From Agelaius tricolor (taxonomy: Eukaryota; Chordata; Aves; Passeriformes; Icteridae), in assembly GCA_023055355.1 (NCBI GenBank), contig JALJCS010000001.1:47187381-47251380 (forward strand): a stretch of DNA of 64,000 nt. Direction: 5' to 3'. Shown one piece after another: positions 10,711 through 23,604 of the stretch. A model generated the notes under the pieces. That model was not told where the DNA came from. It was given only the letters and a program-made list of their open reading frames with translations, and did not search any database. Numbering within the stretch: the stretch's first letter is position 1; the number at the start of each line of letters is the position of its first letter. The position numbers and the translations under genes were made by a program.

Positions 10711-13700
10711 CTTCCCTTGTCACTCTCTGGCTATGCTGTAGTGTGCTACAAACTATTTGCTCCCTAACCACCACATCCCATTTTGGGTCCTGTGATCAAG
10801 GAAGAGCCTTTGTAAAGAGACCAGAGGAAGTAAGACTTCTCTTTGCTTGCCTTTTGGAAGGGTAGTAACAGTAATTCCCAGTTATGTGGATATACTACCT
10901 TTTCCCCAGGTGGTGGTAGTGAGAGCTCCAGGTTCTTTACCCAAGGAGACTATGTAAAACTCACTTCTCCAGCTTGTGAATGCCTCCCAGCCTTACATTT
11001 GGCTCAGGTTTGTAACCTGGGCCTACTACATTGCTGAGTTAACAGTCTCAAGAAATTTCTAGTAAGGTAAAAACATGCATGCATTGAGAAGTTAATCTGC
11101 ATATTATAATCCTTTTTTATATATACAAGTGTTTTAGCAACCTCCTAAAAGGTTTGGCAACCTCCTAAATCTGTCACATACATACTCTTTCTACAGGATC
11201 TGCAGCATGGATGATAGAAGTTATTTCAAGCCTCTCTCTTTCGGAAGTGTCAAAGGTTGACTGCAGCTGATGGAACTGTATTATGATCTTAAGACACATG
11301 CTGCTACAAGGATTTTTCTTTCATTTCACTCAGACACAGCCTATTTGATAGAACATAACTTATCTCCAACTTATCTCATACCTCCATGCAAAGTAGCCCA
11401 CTACGTGCAGCACCACAGCTGACCCACAGAACATCCAAAGGGAATGTTCTCACAGCACAAGTTTCACTTCTGCTCTTTGTTTTTAGCAGCATACTCAACT
11501 TTTTACAGAATTCTGGACCAATGCTCTTTTGTTTGTTTTGGGTTTTTTTTTTTTAAAAAGGATAGGAACCCCCCATTGGTCTCCTCTCCCCTCATTTACT
11601 GCAATCCCCCTCTTTACTGCAACTTCAAGCACTCTACACTGAAGTATTGGCCCTAATTCTACAAGAGTTCTCACAGACAAAATCCTGAGCCTTTGTTGAT
11701 TGCTAACACCACATATTGCTCACTGTTACTTAAATGCAGCAGCAAAAGAAGGACTTTCATACCTGAGCAGCAGATGTGACATGCTGGCAGAACAATTTGT
11801 TTTTTTATGAGGAGCTAAGAGGATTCATGTTGTTTTGCCTGCCAATTAAAGCCTTTCAGAAGCATGGCACTTTGTCACGTCGTGACACTGTAGTGGGTTA
11901 GCTTTTTTTGTAGCACCTTTCATCATCCCAAAACACTTCCAAAACTTAGTTAAGTATTAACCAGCTGGGGCAGTGGGAATAATAATTAGAAGGATCTTCC
12001 ACAGAATCACTTTTTTTCTTGCCCAGTTTTTCAGTGATCAGCTTAAAAAGTTGGAAGCAAATATTAATTTCATTGAGAGAACATATAGCAAGTCATTGCA
12101 TTGCAATTATTTTGTTGCAGCCTCTAGGTTAAAAGCAAAGCCAAATTTGTGACAAATCCACTATACTAGTTACTTCAGTTACAATCATTTTAAACTACTA
12201 TGGACAGAATCAGCGAAAACTGATGAAGTTGAGTTTTTCTGAATAAAGTGTAAACAAGTCAGAAAAGGGAGAAAAGAGAAAACCATGCCCCAATACCATT
12301 CATGTCTCCCACCCATCAAGAGGATTCTCATTACAGAACAGGTTTTCTGAGTTATTCTCTTGCTTACAACTGACCCATCTGTTCCTGTATCTGATATTCT
12401 TCTTATAAAGAGCATCCAGGGGTAAGTCCATTGCCTCAAAAAAATGCTGTTAAAATGCTGTGTTTCTGAACATAAAGGGTCCCTATTGCGTCAGCACTGT
12501 TATTTCATTTATTCCCAGCTGCTGCTCAAATTTACCGTCTTAAAAACTTCACTTGCCACCCACCCCAAATTGGGGCCCTGCCAACATGGCAGTTCAATTG
12601 TGGTTGAGCTTAACATGCACTGTCTTCCTCCCTTTCCCTGTCCTGTAGCACCTGTCCACTTTAAGAAGTAACTGCATCTGTCTGACCTACAGCTTTTCCA
12701 TGTACTCAGAGAGATTTGCCTTGTTCTTTGTTTGCTTGCACAAGCGGGAGATTTTTGGATCACAGAGTATTCCTCTGGTACAATGATGGTTCAACAGTTG
12801 GGCAGCAACAGACAGAGAACTGGAGCTGGAGTCTGGGCTGTGCCTCAAGCAGCAGAGGTTCAGATGGGTGCTGGGCAATCCATGACCTGCAAAGCAGGAG
12901 ACTGGCCAGGAGATGGTGGGAATGAGAGAGGGGCATTCGAGGAGGTGACGGCTGAGCTCCCTTTGAGCCAAGTGACAGAGGTGCTTGGGAGGTCTGAGCA
13001 GGGAGCCTGCCCACATCTAGGAAGCTAAGGCAAAGCAAAACACTAATTCTCTAAAGCAACAGCTACTAAAAAAAGGTCTCCAAATACTGAACTTTGAGAA
13101 GATTTGGGCAAGAGCCAGGGAAGGGAAGACAGCAAAGGGCTCCTACAAGCACAGTGCCATAAAGGACAGAGCCCTCCCTTGCTAGCTGTGGTCTAGGTTC
13201 TGCTTCTTTCAAGACTCATCACAGGCATCTCTTCTGGTCACATGGAGGCTCATCAATCAATGTGACAGCTCCCTTTCCACACAGAAATTTTCCCTTGAGA
13301 AACTGAATTATCTCTGGGCTGGTAGGGGAAAAAACACCACAAGCCCCAAAATAGTACCCCATCTTTGGACTGCCATATGTTGAACCTATTCAAGAGCTGA
13401 CAGCAACAACTAAAACTCACCTATATCTTAGGATATAACTTTTTTTTTTTTTCCTTATGAGTACTTTAGTGCCTGTTACATAAGGATCTGTATATATTTT
13501 AAACAAAATTATTTAGGTCAGTTACTCCTCCTATGGCAAATGATGGCAGTGTTTCAGCCAGTGGTGGAGCTTTATTTGTCAGTTTACCAAAAAACCCAGA
13601 ATAAGTGCATGCAAAATCAACTCCAGAATCTAAGAATAATGCATTTTATTTTTCTCTCTTGCCTTCCAGGTACTTCTGAGGGGAGTGGGAAACAAGGGGA

Positions 13701-13854
13701 GAAGTAGTTAGGTTTTCCCAACCTGTCAGGGTGAACCATCATTCACCTATATTTGGGAGGGTGAAAAGGAAGCTGGAGAATATACTGCTTAGAGAGCAGT
13801 TGGACACAAACTGTTGAAGCAAAACACCTGGATGCCATATAACCCTAGAGTAGC
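10711..13854. other. FMN2-GREM2 intergenic spacer
   Basis: About 3.1 kb between the two convergent 3' ends. I see no gene. A stretch at 12690-13040 is open in two forward and two reverse frames at once, but it has no family resemblance, so these frames are treated as chance. A 7-bp palindrome (tgtcacg t cgtgaca) lies at 11873-11887. The rest is ordinary AT-rich DNA with a T run at 13440. Confidence 0.6.
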
Positions 13855-13860
13855 TTTATT
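13855..13860 (-). terminator. GREM2: Candidate poly(A) signal AATAAA for GREM2
   Basis: TTTATT on the + strand is AATAAA on the - strand. It is the first exact AATAAA downstream of the GREM2 stop codon, about 2.3 kb away. On the - strand the following 50 bases include GT-rich stretches (ggtgttttgc, gtttgtgtcc), as expected downstream of a cleavage site. Further exact signals exist at 13645-13650 and 13571-13576 and could serve as alternatives. Confidence 0.5.
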
Positions 13861-15259
13861 ATTTAATCTATAATTTAATAGTTGACCTAGAAAATAATTA
13901 CATTATACTTAAAGCATTTCTTCATTTTTTGTTTTCATTTATAAAACAAGAATTAAATACAGTTTTAACCATTACAAGCTCAACTCAGTTTTTTACATAA
14001 ACACAGCTCCTAGAAGGAGCTTTAAGCTGCAGCATATTCATATTGCAAACTGGTGAAAAACCCAGGCAGGGCATAGCTTAAAGGTAAAGATTCTTGCACG
14101 TTTTTCTTAAGTGAATTTACTAGGGTGCTTTTCTCTCTCTGGTCCAAAGTGTCTGACTTTCAGTTAATTCCTTTCAGGTGAAGACTGAGATCCCCGGAGT
14201 CTTAGTAGACTATATTGCCACCTTCCCCATCTGCATCCCACCCACACCCACACTCTCAAGACTGAGACTGAGTCTGAATTGTGCCCATCCTGGGGCTGGT
14301 ACGATGACACAGGGCAGCAGCAGCCGCCCCTAAAGCCTTCCCTGCGCCAGGAGTCTCCCTGTACACTTGTGACATGTTGGAAGGTCACAGCAGAAAAGCG
14401 ATGTCTGTTCATGTAACAGGGCTGCCAGAGCCGACCAACCTCCCCCTGCCCACAGCAGTCCCTGTAAACTGCTTGGGGCTCTTGTGGAGATCAGTCCTCA
14501 AAGCCTCTTAGGGAGGCCTGTGTCACCTCATGGGGACCTGTGGCTCTGAAGCCGCGGCTGGTGACAGTGCTGAACACGTTAACCCCTTGAAGTGGCTGCA
14601 TGCACAGAGGCTGCTGGGGAGGGGCTCCGGCAGCAGGCTGCAGATGCTGAGCTGTGCGACAGGCACAGGGAGCCAGCGTGTCATCTTTAATTTGTAAGCT
14701 TCAGACAACTGCGTGTGCACTGGCTTTGGTTTGGGGGAAGGGGCTGATTTCAGACAGGATTTTAATGCAGCTGGGACTAATACAAATCAGAACTGTAACA
14801 AATGGGATATACAGGACAAATGTTAAACTCCATCAACTGAATAACAACATAGTATGATTTAAAATGAACTGCAAGAGTTCACCAACACTTATTGTGCAGG
14901 TCTCAAAAACTGAGTGGACCACCAATAGTGTAGCAATTACAACTTACTCTCTCCCTGCTCTCACAGCTGTGACCCATTCCGGCATCACTGATTGAGGCGT
15001 TTGTCCTTTAACACTAACACATTAACATGGTTTCCAATCATGGGAGAGACACCACTCCCAAAACTTGATGACACTTATGTAGCTTTTGTATTCAGTCCAG
15101 CAATGACCAAACTTTGTCCTTTGTGTGACAGTGCTTTTATACCTTTGGGGACACATCATTCCCTTAAACGTTCTCTCCAACTACCCTTCTACCTCCCCTG
15201 GTTTGAGCAGGCATAAATATAAGGTCATAAATGGATGCTGTCCTTTTTTGGAGTAAGAA

Positions 15260-15275
15260 ACACACACACACACAT
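15260..15275. repeat. Short (CA)n microsatellite
   Basis: About eight CA units followed by tatc, within the presumed GREM2 3' UTR. Confidence 0.8.
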
Positions 15276-16193
15276 ATCTAACATACAAAAACCTACCAAA
15301 AGCATAGTAAAACCATGTCCATTCTAAGCCAGGCAGCCAACCTAGCAACCGAGTCTCTTAACATATTTTAATCGCTGGCATACTCTGCCACAAGAAAAAT
15401 ATACATGGCTAGGTCTGTAATACTTTAAACAGCTGTTTACTATAGCTAGGTTACAAAATAAACACTGCTGCAGAGGCCATGTGTTCAATATACTCTAACC
15501 ACAACAGCATCAGAACCCACCCTCAGTCTGCTCTGTGGTCACTGTGGCTGACCCAGCGCCTCACCCTCTTCCCCTTGCTTCTGATCTGCCGCTCAGACAA
15601 CAAGCCCAGAATCATTTGTCATTGCACAATTGGAACTGTCTTAAGGAGAGGAGCCTCATCGGAAAGTCTCACTTGCTTTTCACACATTACTCCTCGTTAC
15701 TCTCCCTCATCTGTGTCCCTCAGTCCTGGGCAGCACCCCAGCACTTCCAAGTGAGAGAAGCAAGCTCCAGACCAAAGCACAGGGAAGGTGTTCTCAGCTT
15801 GTGGAGGGAACTGGAGTGTAGGGCAGAGGGCTTTACTCCACACAGTGGAAACATTTAATGCTGGATTCAGCCAACTGGTCACTTAGATGATCAATCCCAA
15901 CTTCTGTGAGCCTGCTCCACTCCAGAAGATTCAACTGCCAGATGATATTTAAAATACAATGAAACTTTATGGTGAAGTGCCTAACACAGCTGGTTATAAA
16001 GCGTTATTCCAGTAGGCAAGTGACAAGGAGCCTTTCCTTGCTGGAGAGATGCCTCCTGAAAGAAAACAAAACACCAAAAAAAAAAAGGAAAAGAGGAAAC
16101 AAACCAACGAAATGGACAGTCTGCTCAGTGGGAGGGGAGAGGCAGCAGTAAAGCTGATGGAGACAACACCAAGCAGCAGCTACGCGCCTGTTC

Positions 16194-16700
16194 TCACAGT
16201 TTGCCTGAGCTGTTCAGATTCACAGACATGCACCGGCACTGCTTGACCTTCTGAATTTTCTTGAGTCGGAACGGTGGGTCCAGCTCGGGGCACTCCAGCT
16301 GCACGGTCGAAGAGGTGACCTTGTGTGGCTTGCAGAAGGCGCAGGACTGGAAGGACTCCTCCTCCTTCTTCACGTGCCGCGGGATGTAGAAGGAGTTGCA
16401 CTGCCCGTAGCAGAAGCGGTTGATGATGGTGCGGCTGATGCAGCCCTCCTCGCTGACTGTCTGCCGCAGCGGCTGCGTCTTGCACCAGTCGCTCTTGAGG
16501 TACTTCCTCTCGGTGACCACCAGAGCCTCCTGGCTGGAGGCCAGCACCTCCTTGTTCAGCTGCTGCCTCCTCTCCGAGTGGTTGCTGCTGCTGCCTTTGT
16601 ACGGGGAGGGAATGGCACCTGCGGGGCGGCTTTTCTTGGCCTCCGATACTCGAACCAGTGCTGCCATCAGAAGAACGGACAGGGCAAATTTCCAAACCAT
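16194..16700 (-). CDS. GREM2: Gremlin-2 (PRDC), secreted BMP antagonist, complete
   Basis: A complete 168-codon frame, the same length as mammalian GREM2. Residues 1-21 form a hydrophobic signal peptide (FALSVLLMAALV core, probable cleavage after SEA). A basic, disordered N-terminal arm follows (KKSRPAGAIPSPYK). The cystine-knot DAN domain spans about residues 73-157, with nine cysteines at 73, 87, 97, 101, 120, 123, 137, 155 and 157, as in the family: four pairs plus one odd. Family hallmarks are SSQEALVVTERKYLKSDWCK, NRFCYGQCNSFYIPRH and KKIQKVKQCRCMSVNL; the second and third separate GREM2 from GREM1. Basic residues 145-153 match the heparin-binding face. Sequons lie at N40 (NHS) and N163 (NSS). 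The protein is secreted as a dimer that blocks BMP2/4-type ligands. I start at 16700 because the family peptide begins there; the in-frame ATG six codons upstream (16716-16718) lies across the splice acceptor in the intron. No frame damage is seen. Confidence 0.97.
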   Translation of the reverse strand: MVWKFALSVLLMAALVRVSEAKKSRPAGAIPSPYKGSSSNHSERRQQLNKEVLASSQEALVVTERKYLKSDWCKTQPLRQTVSEEGCISRTIINRFCYGQCNSFYIPRHVKKEEESFQSCAFCKPHKVTSSTVQLECPELDPPFRLKKIQKVKQCRCMSVNLNSSGKL

Positions 16701-16716
16701 CCTGCAAAGGCAACAC
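16701..16716 (-). other. GREM2: Splice acceptor of the GREM2 coding exon
   Basis: On the - strand the bases before the ATG read tgttgcctttgcag|G ATGG. The AG (16703-16702) is preceded by a pyrimidine-rich tract, leaving one exon base (16701) before the start codon. GREM2 in other vertebrates is known to carry its whole coding region in the last exon, behind a non-coding first exon, and this acceptor matches that layout. Confidence 0.85.
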
Positions 16717-19700
16717 AAGGCACTGTTAGGAGAAACATATCTTCAAACCACAGAACTGGAATAGAGTTGATACTTCACACATGCTTTTAGAAGAAGTGGA
16801 GATCTTATCGTCTTTATAATCCCATCACTTTTCCTAGATTAACTCTCTTCTAGGGTGATTACTTATCAAGAAGAGGCCAGGCCCTTTGGAAAGTCACACT
16901 GCTCCCCCTCAACCCTCCCCAAACTTTCCAGCTACTTGGTTTTTTCCCCACAGGGACTTTGATGCTTTGGTGGCTGAAGTGGTGGTTTTACAAAATCTTC
17001 AGCCAGAAACATTTCCTCCTTCTCTGTGATATCCTGGGCCAAACAGCTGGGCAAACTCCTGGCTAGCAAAGGCTCAAAAAACTCTTGCCAAGATGATGAG
17101 AGCTGATTTGGGATGGCAGGGGAGAGGGGAATACCAGGTTACACAAAGTGCACGCCCATGTCTCTTCAGCCCCCAAGTCCCAGCCCAGCCTCATTCTCCA
17201 CAGAAGTAGCAAGGGGTGTCCAAAAAACTATTTTTATTATTTTAAAATGCTTCTTAAGTTTCTTAGGGCTCTTATGGCACTTACAGGCTTGTATTTGTTG
17301 TCTTTGTATGAGGCCAAAACCTTGATGGATTTATTTTTGCAGTAAGAGGAAATGCTTAAACACAACTTAGAGAACTTCACAAATGCAAGGCCTCTTGGGA
17401 AAATGGTTTAAGAAGGTTTGTAAACATGAGAGGATTCAATATTTATTTTAGATTTTAAGGAATAGGTTACAGCATAAGCTTGTTGCTAAGTTAAAAAAGT
17501 CAGTCAGGTGGCAAAAATATTTTTTTCTATGGTTGTCTATTATGTCTTGTTCTGTGGAGCATCTCTTACCAGCTCTTGTCCAATTCATTTTAGTAATGGG
17601 TCTCAATGTGCTTCCAGAACATCAGACTAGGTGTACTAAATTTACTTATAAAGTCTCACTAGTGAACTGCTCATTTGGCCGTTCATTTCATGTCACTCTC
17701 CCTGGGAAAAGAGAACAGAGCAGCTCTTCAGTGCCAGGAGTGGGTGCACAGAAGCTTCCCGTCCAAATCTTTCTTTATTCTTACTGAATATTTTTATAGT
17801 GTACAGCGGAAAGACGTATCTCTCTCCTCACAGTGAGCTTCAAACCCTTCCAATGATTTTAATCACTGGAATGATTTTCATTATTTTCCTTTAGAGAGAT
17901 ACCTAGACAAAAAACTACCATCACACTGGTAATTAGAGTGTCTAATGTCTAATGTTCAGATGTTGCACAGGTCATCTGGAAAACTTGTCACTTTCCAAAC
18001 AATGACACAAAAAGATCAAAAAGTGTTTGCAGTAAAGGTGCAAAAAAGGACAATAATTGCAGTAACAAATGCTTCTCACCTAATTAAGCAGACCTAACAT
18101 GTTTAACTTCTGTGGAGATAAAGAAAAGGAACTACTCTAGCAGACAGATGATATTGCTTAAGGTTATTTTCTAAGTCTACAACATCTCAATGTCAGACTT
18201 GGGCTAAGTTTCTAAGGGGAGAAGCCTGAAGTGCTGAAGGAAACAAAAGTGACGATCATATAGCTGTAAACAGAGGATGTTCTGATACAGAGTTAAATTT
18301 CATGCAAGTGTATGCTTGAAAGAGAACCACCTTTAAATGGATCAGTGCTTCTAAACCACAAAAAAGTTCATTTATCTGCAACCATGCTATCTCCCCACTG
18401 AACACCCACTGTAGCTATGGGTACTTTAAATCAGTGGCCTATTTTCACACTGCTTAGCATTCAGCATGCAAGTCCAGAAGTTTTGTCCAAGGTCATTAAA
18501 CGAAGCAAGACTAGACTTGGCTTTACAGGCAGGTATTGCTGCCAAGTCCACTGGATGTCAACCCACACAGCCAGGCCAAAACCTAATCAGGTAATTAGTT
18601 TCAGTTGAATATAGTGTTCCATGCTTCCTTTCAAATTGCTCTCATGTTATTCTGCACTGATGGCTGCATTTCAGTAGTAGATAAAACAACTGATTCCTAG
18701 TCCTTTGTGTTTTATATAGAAAGGGGAGGAAAATAAACCAGATTTACAAACCTTTGGCTTCTAGAAAAAGACAGAGGTGAGCTCTTCACAAGATGCCTTA
18801 TGCCACATTTCTCAGGCATACTCTTCTACTCTTTTGATACACAAATACTGCCTCTCCAGTCTCATTTTTCTGATCCTGGCATAGAAGAGGACAGCAAAGG
18901 TCAAAAGAAGAGACACACCCTTTCCCCCACCCCTCCTCTTTTCTTGGGATGATCTTTAGGGCTTTTGGATCTTAGGTCCAACTTTCATGGCTCTACAATT
19001 CTATGAAACCCTGTGTTACCACGACTGCCCTTTCTCTTCATAAAATGAAACTTGAAAGGACATGTTTCCTTTTTGTGCCAAGAGTAGTGGTCAAGCAGAA
19101 ATCCTATGTAGGAATTCAGGAAAGCTGACAGAGAACTAACAACAAAGTCTACAATATAGAGAAATACTATAGCAGTATTCTAATTGCTTAAATGGTTTTA
19201 TGTAGGCATGGAGAGCCATTCGATAGAGTAAGTAGGATTTATACAGTAAGTCTGTGTTTATAACTAATAAAGCATTATAATCAAAGCCACTATTGTACAG
19301 TTAGAAACCAAACACTGCAATATGTGCAAGTACTTCTACAGACAGGTAGGAACACACCACCTATTTCTGTCATTGATCCTTATCAAACTTGAACCTTAAA
19401 ATATTTACATAACAGGGTAATGATCTATTCTACACTAGCAGGTCAAATGTGCATTCTGTCAGATGGTGGAATTTCTAATCACAGCGTTACCCCTTACTAG
19501 CCTGCAAATCACCCCTTTCTAAGCCCTGGCATACAAATCCCCTATTCAAGCAAGTAAGGGTGCAAACAAGGTCACACGGTGCCAGCAACTTGCCAAGGAC
19601 TACACATATATTTTCAGCACTCACATGCAAAGAGAAGAGAAACTTCAGGACTCCCAGAGAAAGAGAACATTTTGGCAAACTGAATTTGAACCCAAAGCAG

Positions 19701-20104
19701 GACAGTGAATGCTGTCTGTCTGCAGACAGAGCGGGATGAGAAGAAACACAAAACGTATTGGAGAAGAATCTGGCTTTTGGCAAGGACAGGGCTGTTCTGC
19801 CCTACTTAGATGGAACAGAATGAAACAGCATGTGGCTGAGACCATGCAAGTGAGAACTGCCTCAAGAGACCAAAGCCCCTACAACGTGCACCAGTGCCAG
19901 CCTGGGCCCCCCCATTCCTGCTGCACTTGGGGTCCCCATAGCCAACCTAGTGGCAGATCCCTCGCGACAGTTTTCAACTTCTTCAAGCATTGTTGCCAGC
20001 TGCTTTTTTCCAGTGTATGAGCTGAGAATAACTTAACCTTAGACAAGACACCCAACAAGGCTTGGCTGCATTTACATATCATGTCGCAAGTTTTTCTCCC
20101 TGAG

Positions 20105-20140
20105 ATAAGGAAATTAGCATCAATAAGGAAATTAGCATCA
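20105..20140. repeat. 18-bp direct tandem duplication
   Basis: ATAAGGAAATTAGCATCA occurs twice, head to tail, with no mismatch (20105-20122 and 20123-20140). Perfect identity suggests a recent slippage duplication. Confidence 0.9.
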
Positions 20141-20979
20141 AGTATGAGTTCATAAACTCATCAAACCCAACATGCTGGAGCTGGGCTATCAGGCTTAGAA
20201 GTGTAAAAAATCCCTGGCATGGAAGTAAGACTGTCAAAACCCATCTCTGTCATTCAGAGGTCAGGTCACTGCTAGGAGGGGAAGACCCAGGATCACTGTG
20301 TCTGCCCCTAGCTTTATTTCTTCTTTGTATCCAGTTACTGTGTCATAAAGTACCTACCAATGCAGGCTCCCTTTTCCATACCGACCTCCTGGCCCTATAA
20401 CTCACGCATTCTTGAAAGTAATCCAGCTCCAGAGCAGGACAGGCAGTAATGTAACCCCCAAAATAGCTTACAGTTTTGTGCTTAAGAAGTTCTCTCTGCA
20501 TTGGAGCATTGGATTTGCTTTCAGAATTCAAGGTCATAGTTTTCAGAGAAGTCTCCCTGAGAAGAAGTGGGTGCTATGTTCTGAAAGGCAGGGCAGGAGG
20601 TAACACCAGTGCCCATCTGTGCTGAGGGGCTGCTCTGATGTTTCATCTAGTTTTCAAAGTCATAACCAGTTTCTCAGCTCATTATGAAGATTTCTTACTG
20701 GGAATTCCTGTTTTGAAGATCAGCCTACTTCAAGGTTGCAAGTGGATAGAAAGAAAGAGGGATGTAACTGAAAGATCATTGTGATATTTTATGTTAGCTG
20801 CTCAGGAAATCAGGAGGTGTGAGACCCACTGTTTACTTTAGCACCTACTTTGTAGCACATACAAAGCACTCAGCATTATCAGCATTCCTGGAAGCGTCCA
20901 ATTCTCTGATATAGGTATAATACAATCATCTCTTCACCAGACTTTTGTGGAGGGAATTCAGAAATAAAAGTTGTAGGCA

Positions 20980-21068
20980 ATTTAAAACAAAACAAAACAC
21001 AACAACCAAAAAACCCCACCAACCAAAAAAAAAACCAATCTACAACCAAAAAATCCAAACCTGCAAAA
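20980..21068. repeat. A/C-rich low-complexity tract
   Basis: Repeated aaaac, aacc and aaaacc words without T-rich interruptions. A similar tract occurs at 33881-33987. No associated retroposon body was recognised. Confidence 0.8.
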
Positions 21069-23604
21069 CCTGTCTTACCATGGAATTTGAGACTCTACGT
21101 ATTCAGTTTAATCAGAGTTTGGATTCATGAAGAAGATTTAGTACTATAAACCTATCATACACCCATCAGAAGTACAGTCTCAAGTACTGTAAGAGCCAGT
21201 GGCTGGGAAGTTGATAAAAAAATTCAGAGATTTCTTTCTGCTTTTTGAAAAATTTCAATTTAATTAACAGCTGAAGAGCTTCCCTTGGACAAATATTTCC
21301 CTGTGACCACCAGCGAAAGGCAGGCATTACAGACTAGATTAAATCAGGTCCCATTAGGTAGTACAGTACATAGATGGCCACATTTGACCACCCGTATAAC
21401 CTGCTTCCAGTTTCCACCCTGCAAACTTCAGAGACGTGAGAGTTCTCCTTAGAGATCACTTGAGCATGGTTGAATGCAGGAAGCCCTGTTACAAAAAATT
21501 TTTTTTTCTAGGGCCCCTTTACTTTCATATTAGACCTAGTCAGAAAAAGAATCTGTATAAACCAGTCATATATATAATAATGTAAGAACACGATGTACAT
21601 GGTTAGTTCTCACATTTAAGATGGGACACAAGAAGTGTTCCTTGAAGACAAGCCAGGCAATAGCTTTTCAAAGAACTAAAACTTGGCTTTAGCAACAGAT
21701 GTGGATAGCCAGGGAATATCAAATTCTCTACCAGGAAGCCAAAAATGCTATTTATTTAATTTATTAATAGTTAGGCATGATTCTAATGGTACAATGTTCT
21801 CATAAAGACTTCAATAAAGACTAATCAGGCATCTTTGTGCAAAGGAGGTATTTGATGCTAACTTTTCTCTTTTAACTGTCCTTTGGAAACTATTTCTCCC
21901 ATGTCACAACAGCATTAGCAATAACTGAATACTGTACTGTATCTCCTGTTGCAGAGACATGGGTGTCTTATTAAGTCATTCCATCATTAATAGATTCCCA
22001 TTACTAAATTGCCAAGAGTGAGGCCAGCTACAACAACAAAACATGCACGAGGCTGGGCAGACCAAACTTTTAAAAGTGTAGAAACCACAATACTGCTGCT
22101 AAGATTCAGTTATTCAGATCTGCATTGTAGCAGTAGTTACCATGTCCTGGGAGTACAACACATCACTTTTCAAAACCACTGCACTAAATACAAAAGGCAG
22201 TAATTATTTAAACATAAATATCTAATGCCATTACTGAAATTTACAGGGAGAAACATTTCCATTCTTGTCCTCCAAGAACCTTCTACAGTGATTTGAAAGA
22301 AAGCTATTTTGTTGCATCACAGCCCTAACAGAGGATGGCTGGGGGGGAAAACATTTCTTTCAGACTAAATAAATTCCTAGTACCCTCACTGGCTTGCTTG
22401 AATCCTTCCTCCTCTCCATCCTCCTCTCTCCCTTCCACAAAGGAGATCCATACTCTTCTCTTGCACCAGCACCTCTCCCCCAGAGAGTCAAGGCTGCCTA
22501 CAGGGCCCACCACAAAGCTTTGAAGGAACCAGGCAAGGTTCTCCTGCAGGCTGGACATCTCAGGAGTCACACTCTACTGTACAAGCTCTTGCTTTGTTTT
22601 TGAAAAGGGAGATGAAGTTAGCTTTCAACAATGCCAGCCTGCATTCTTCAGGACAGCATTTCCCCAATAATGCCAGAACTTAGATGTTCTCCTTATCAAG
22701 ATAGCTCCTGCAAACAATGAACCTAAAGTATTGAAAAATAAAGTAAATCATCAAAAAAAATGGAAGCGTGTAAAAGACACTGCTGGAGACAGTCTACGCC
22801 AGTTGAAAGGATGCTCCACTGTACTAATTCAGCTCTCATTGAATAGATTTTCTACTACCAAGACCTTTATCTTGAATTTTCCCTGAAAAGACTGGGAGTT
22901 TAAAAGAATTTTTAATCCATGCACAAAAATATAAGAGGAACCAACAATTCAGCCAATTATTCCTGTCTTTCAGCAATGTGTTATGTGTTATTTTTAGGAC
23001 AGAAGGAATAATGAAGAAAACTGGAAAGTAAACCAACCCTTGAAACTAAAACTAACCAGCTTGAATGTTGGGTTTTTCCTTCTCATCTTGTCCTCTCTCT
23101 TTCTTATCTGCCTTTACTGCCAGCAGAAATTCATGTTTTATTCTTCCCTTCCAGAACTTAAGAGAAGCTCATTCAAACCTTGTTTAAATGTATCTGGTCA
23201 CTTCATTAGTGTTACAGGATCACACTACTCCAGCAGTTCTTCTTTGCACTCTCATCCCGCCACAAAGTATATTGACCTAAATAGTGTATAAAATATTGTT
23301 TCACTGATTTATAGTATTCACCTCTTCATAGGCTGAATTCTTCTTATCTTGCATGGCATTTAAACCTGTGATTTTTTGGTTTTTGGTTTTGGAATTTTTT
23401 TTTAAGTAATATTAGTGCTGGAGAAATAGAAAGAAGTTTCTCGTTTTTTAAACCAGGACCAGAAGTTTGTGAGTGGAGTCACTGAAGAACCTGGCTGTAA
23501 ACTGTAGCTCCAGAAGACCAGAGAGAGGGGAAGGAAAGTATTGATGAAGTCAGCCCTGGTATTTTGACATACTTTTATGATTAAGCAGATGGAAATAGGG
23601 TTAG

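Larger units (their letters stand above)
13855..16193 (-). other. GREM2: GREM2 3' UTR
   Basis: A continuous region downstream of the GREM2 stop codon, in the same exon, running to the first AATAAA. GREM2 mRNAs are known for a 3' UTR several times longer than the coding region, and the length here (about 2.3 kb) fits. It includes an A-rich tract on the + strand just after the stop (16070-16100) and a short CA microsatellite at 15260-15275. Several ATTAAA variants inside it (for example near 14686 and 14758) might give shorter forms. Small open frames in this stretch show no protein resemblance. Confidence 0.6.
16717..23604. other. Intronic stretch without a gene
   Basis: AT-rich sequence between the GREM2 acceptor and the first CR1. 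It holds an 18-bp tandem duplication (20105-20140) and an A/C-rich low-complexity tract (20980-21068). None of the short open frames resembles a protein family I know, and no RNA gene is apparent. Confidence 0.6.

Noticed and set aside
11890..11910. tgtagtgggttagc, resembling the start of an avian ERVL LTR
   Set aside because: The match ends after about 14 bases and nothing downstream follows the LTR pattern.
12690..13040. Segment open in four frames, considered as a small gene
   Set aside because: No start context, domain or splice pattern. Several frames open at once is what chance gives in a stop-poor stretch.
16701..16718. Upstream in-frame ATG extending GREM2 by six codons (MCCLCR)
   Set aside because: It crosses a clear splice acceptor, and other GREM2 proteins begin at the downstream Met.
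16180..16790. Other long frames overlapping GREM2 (178 codons on -, 155 and 114 codons on +)
   Set aside because: They are shadows of the GREM2 reading frame. Only the 168-codon frame has a signal peptide, the cystine knot and family identity.
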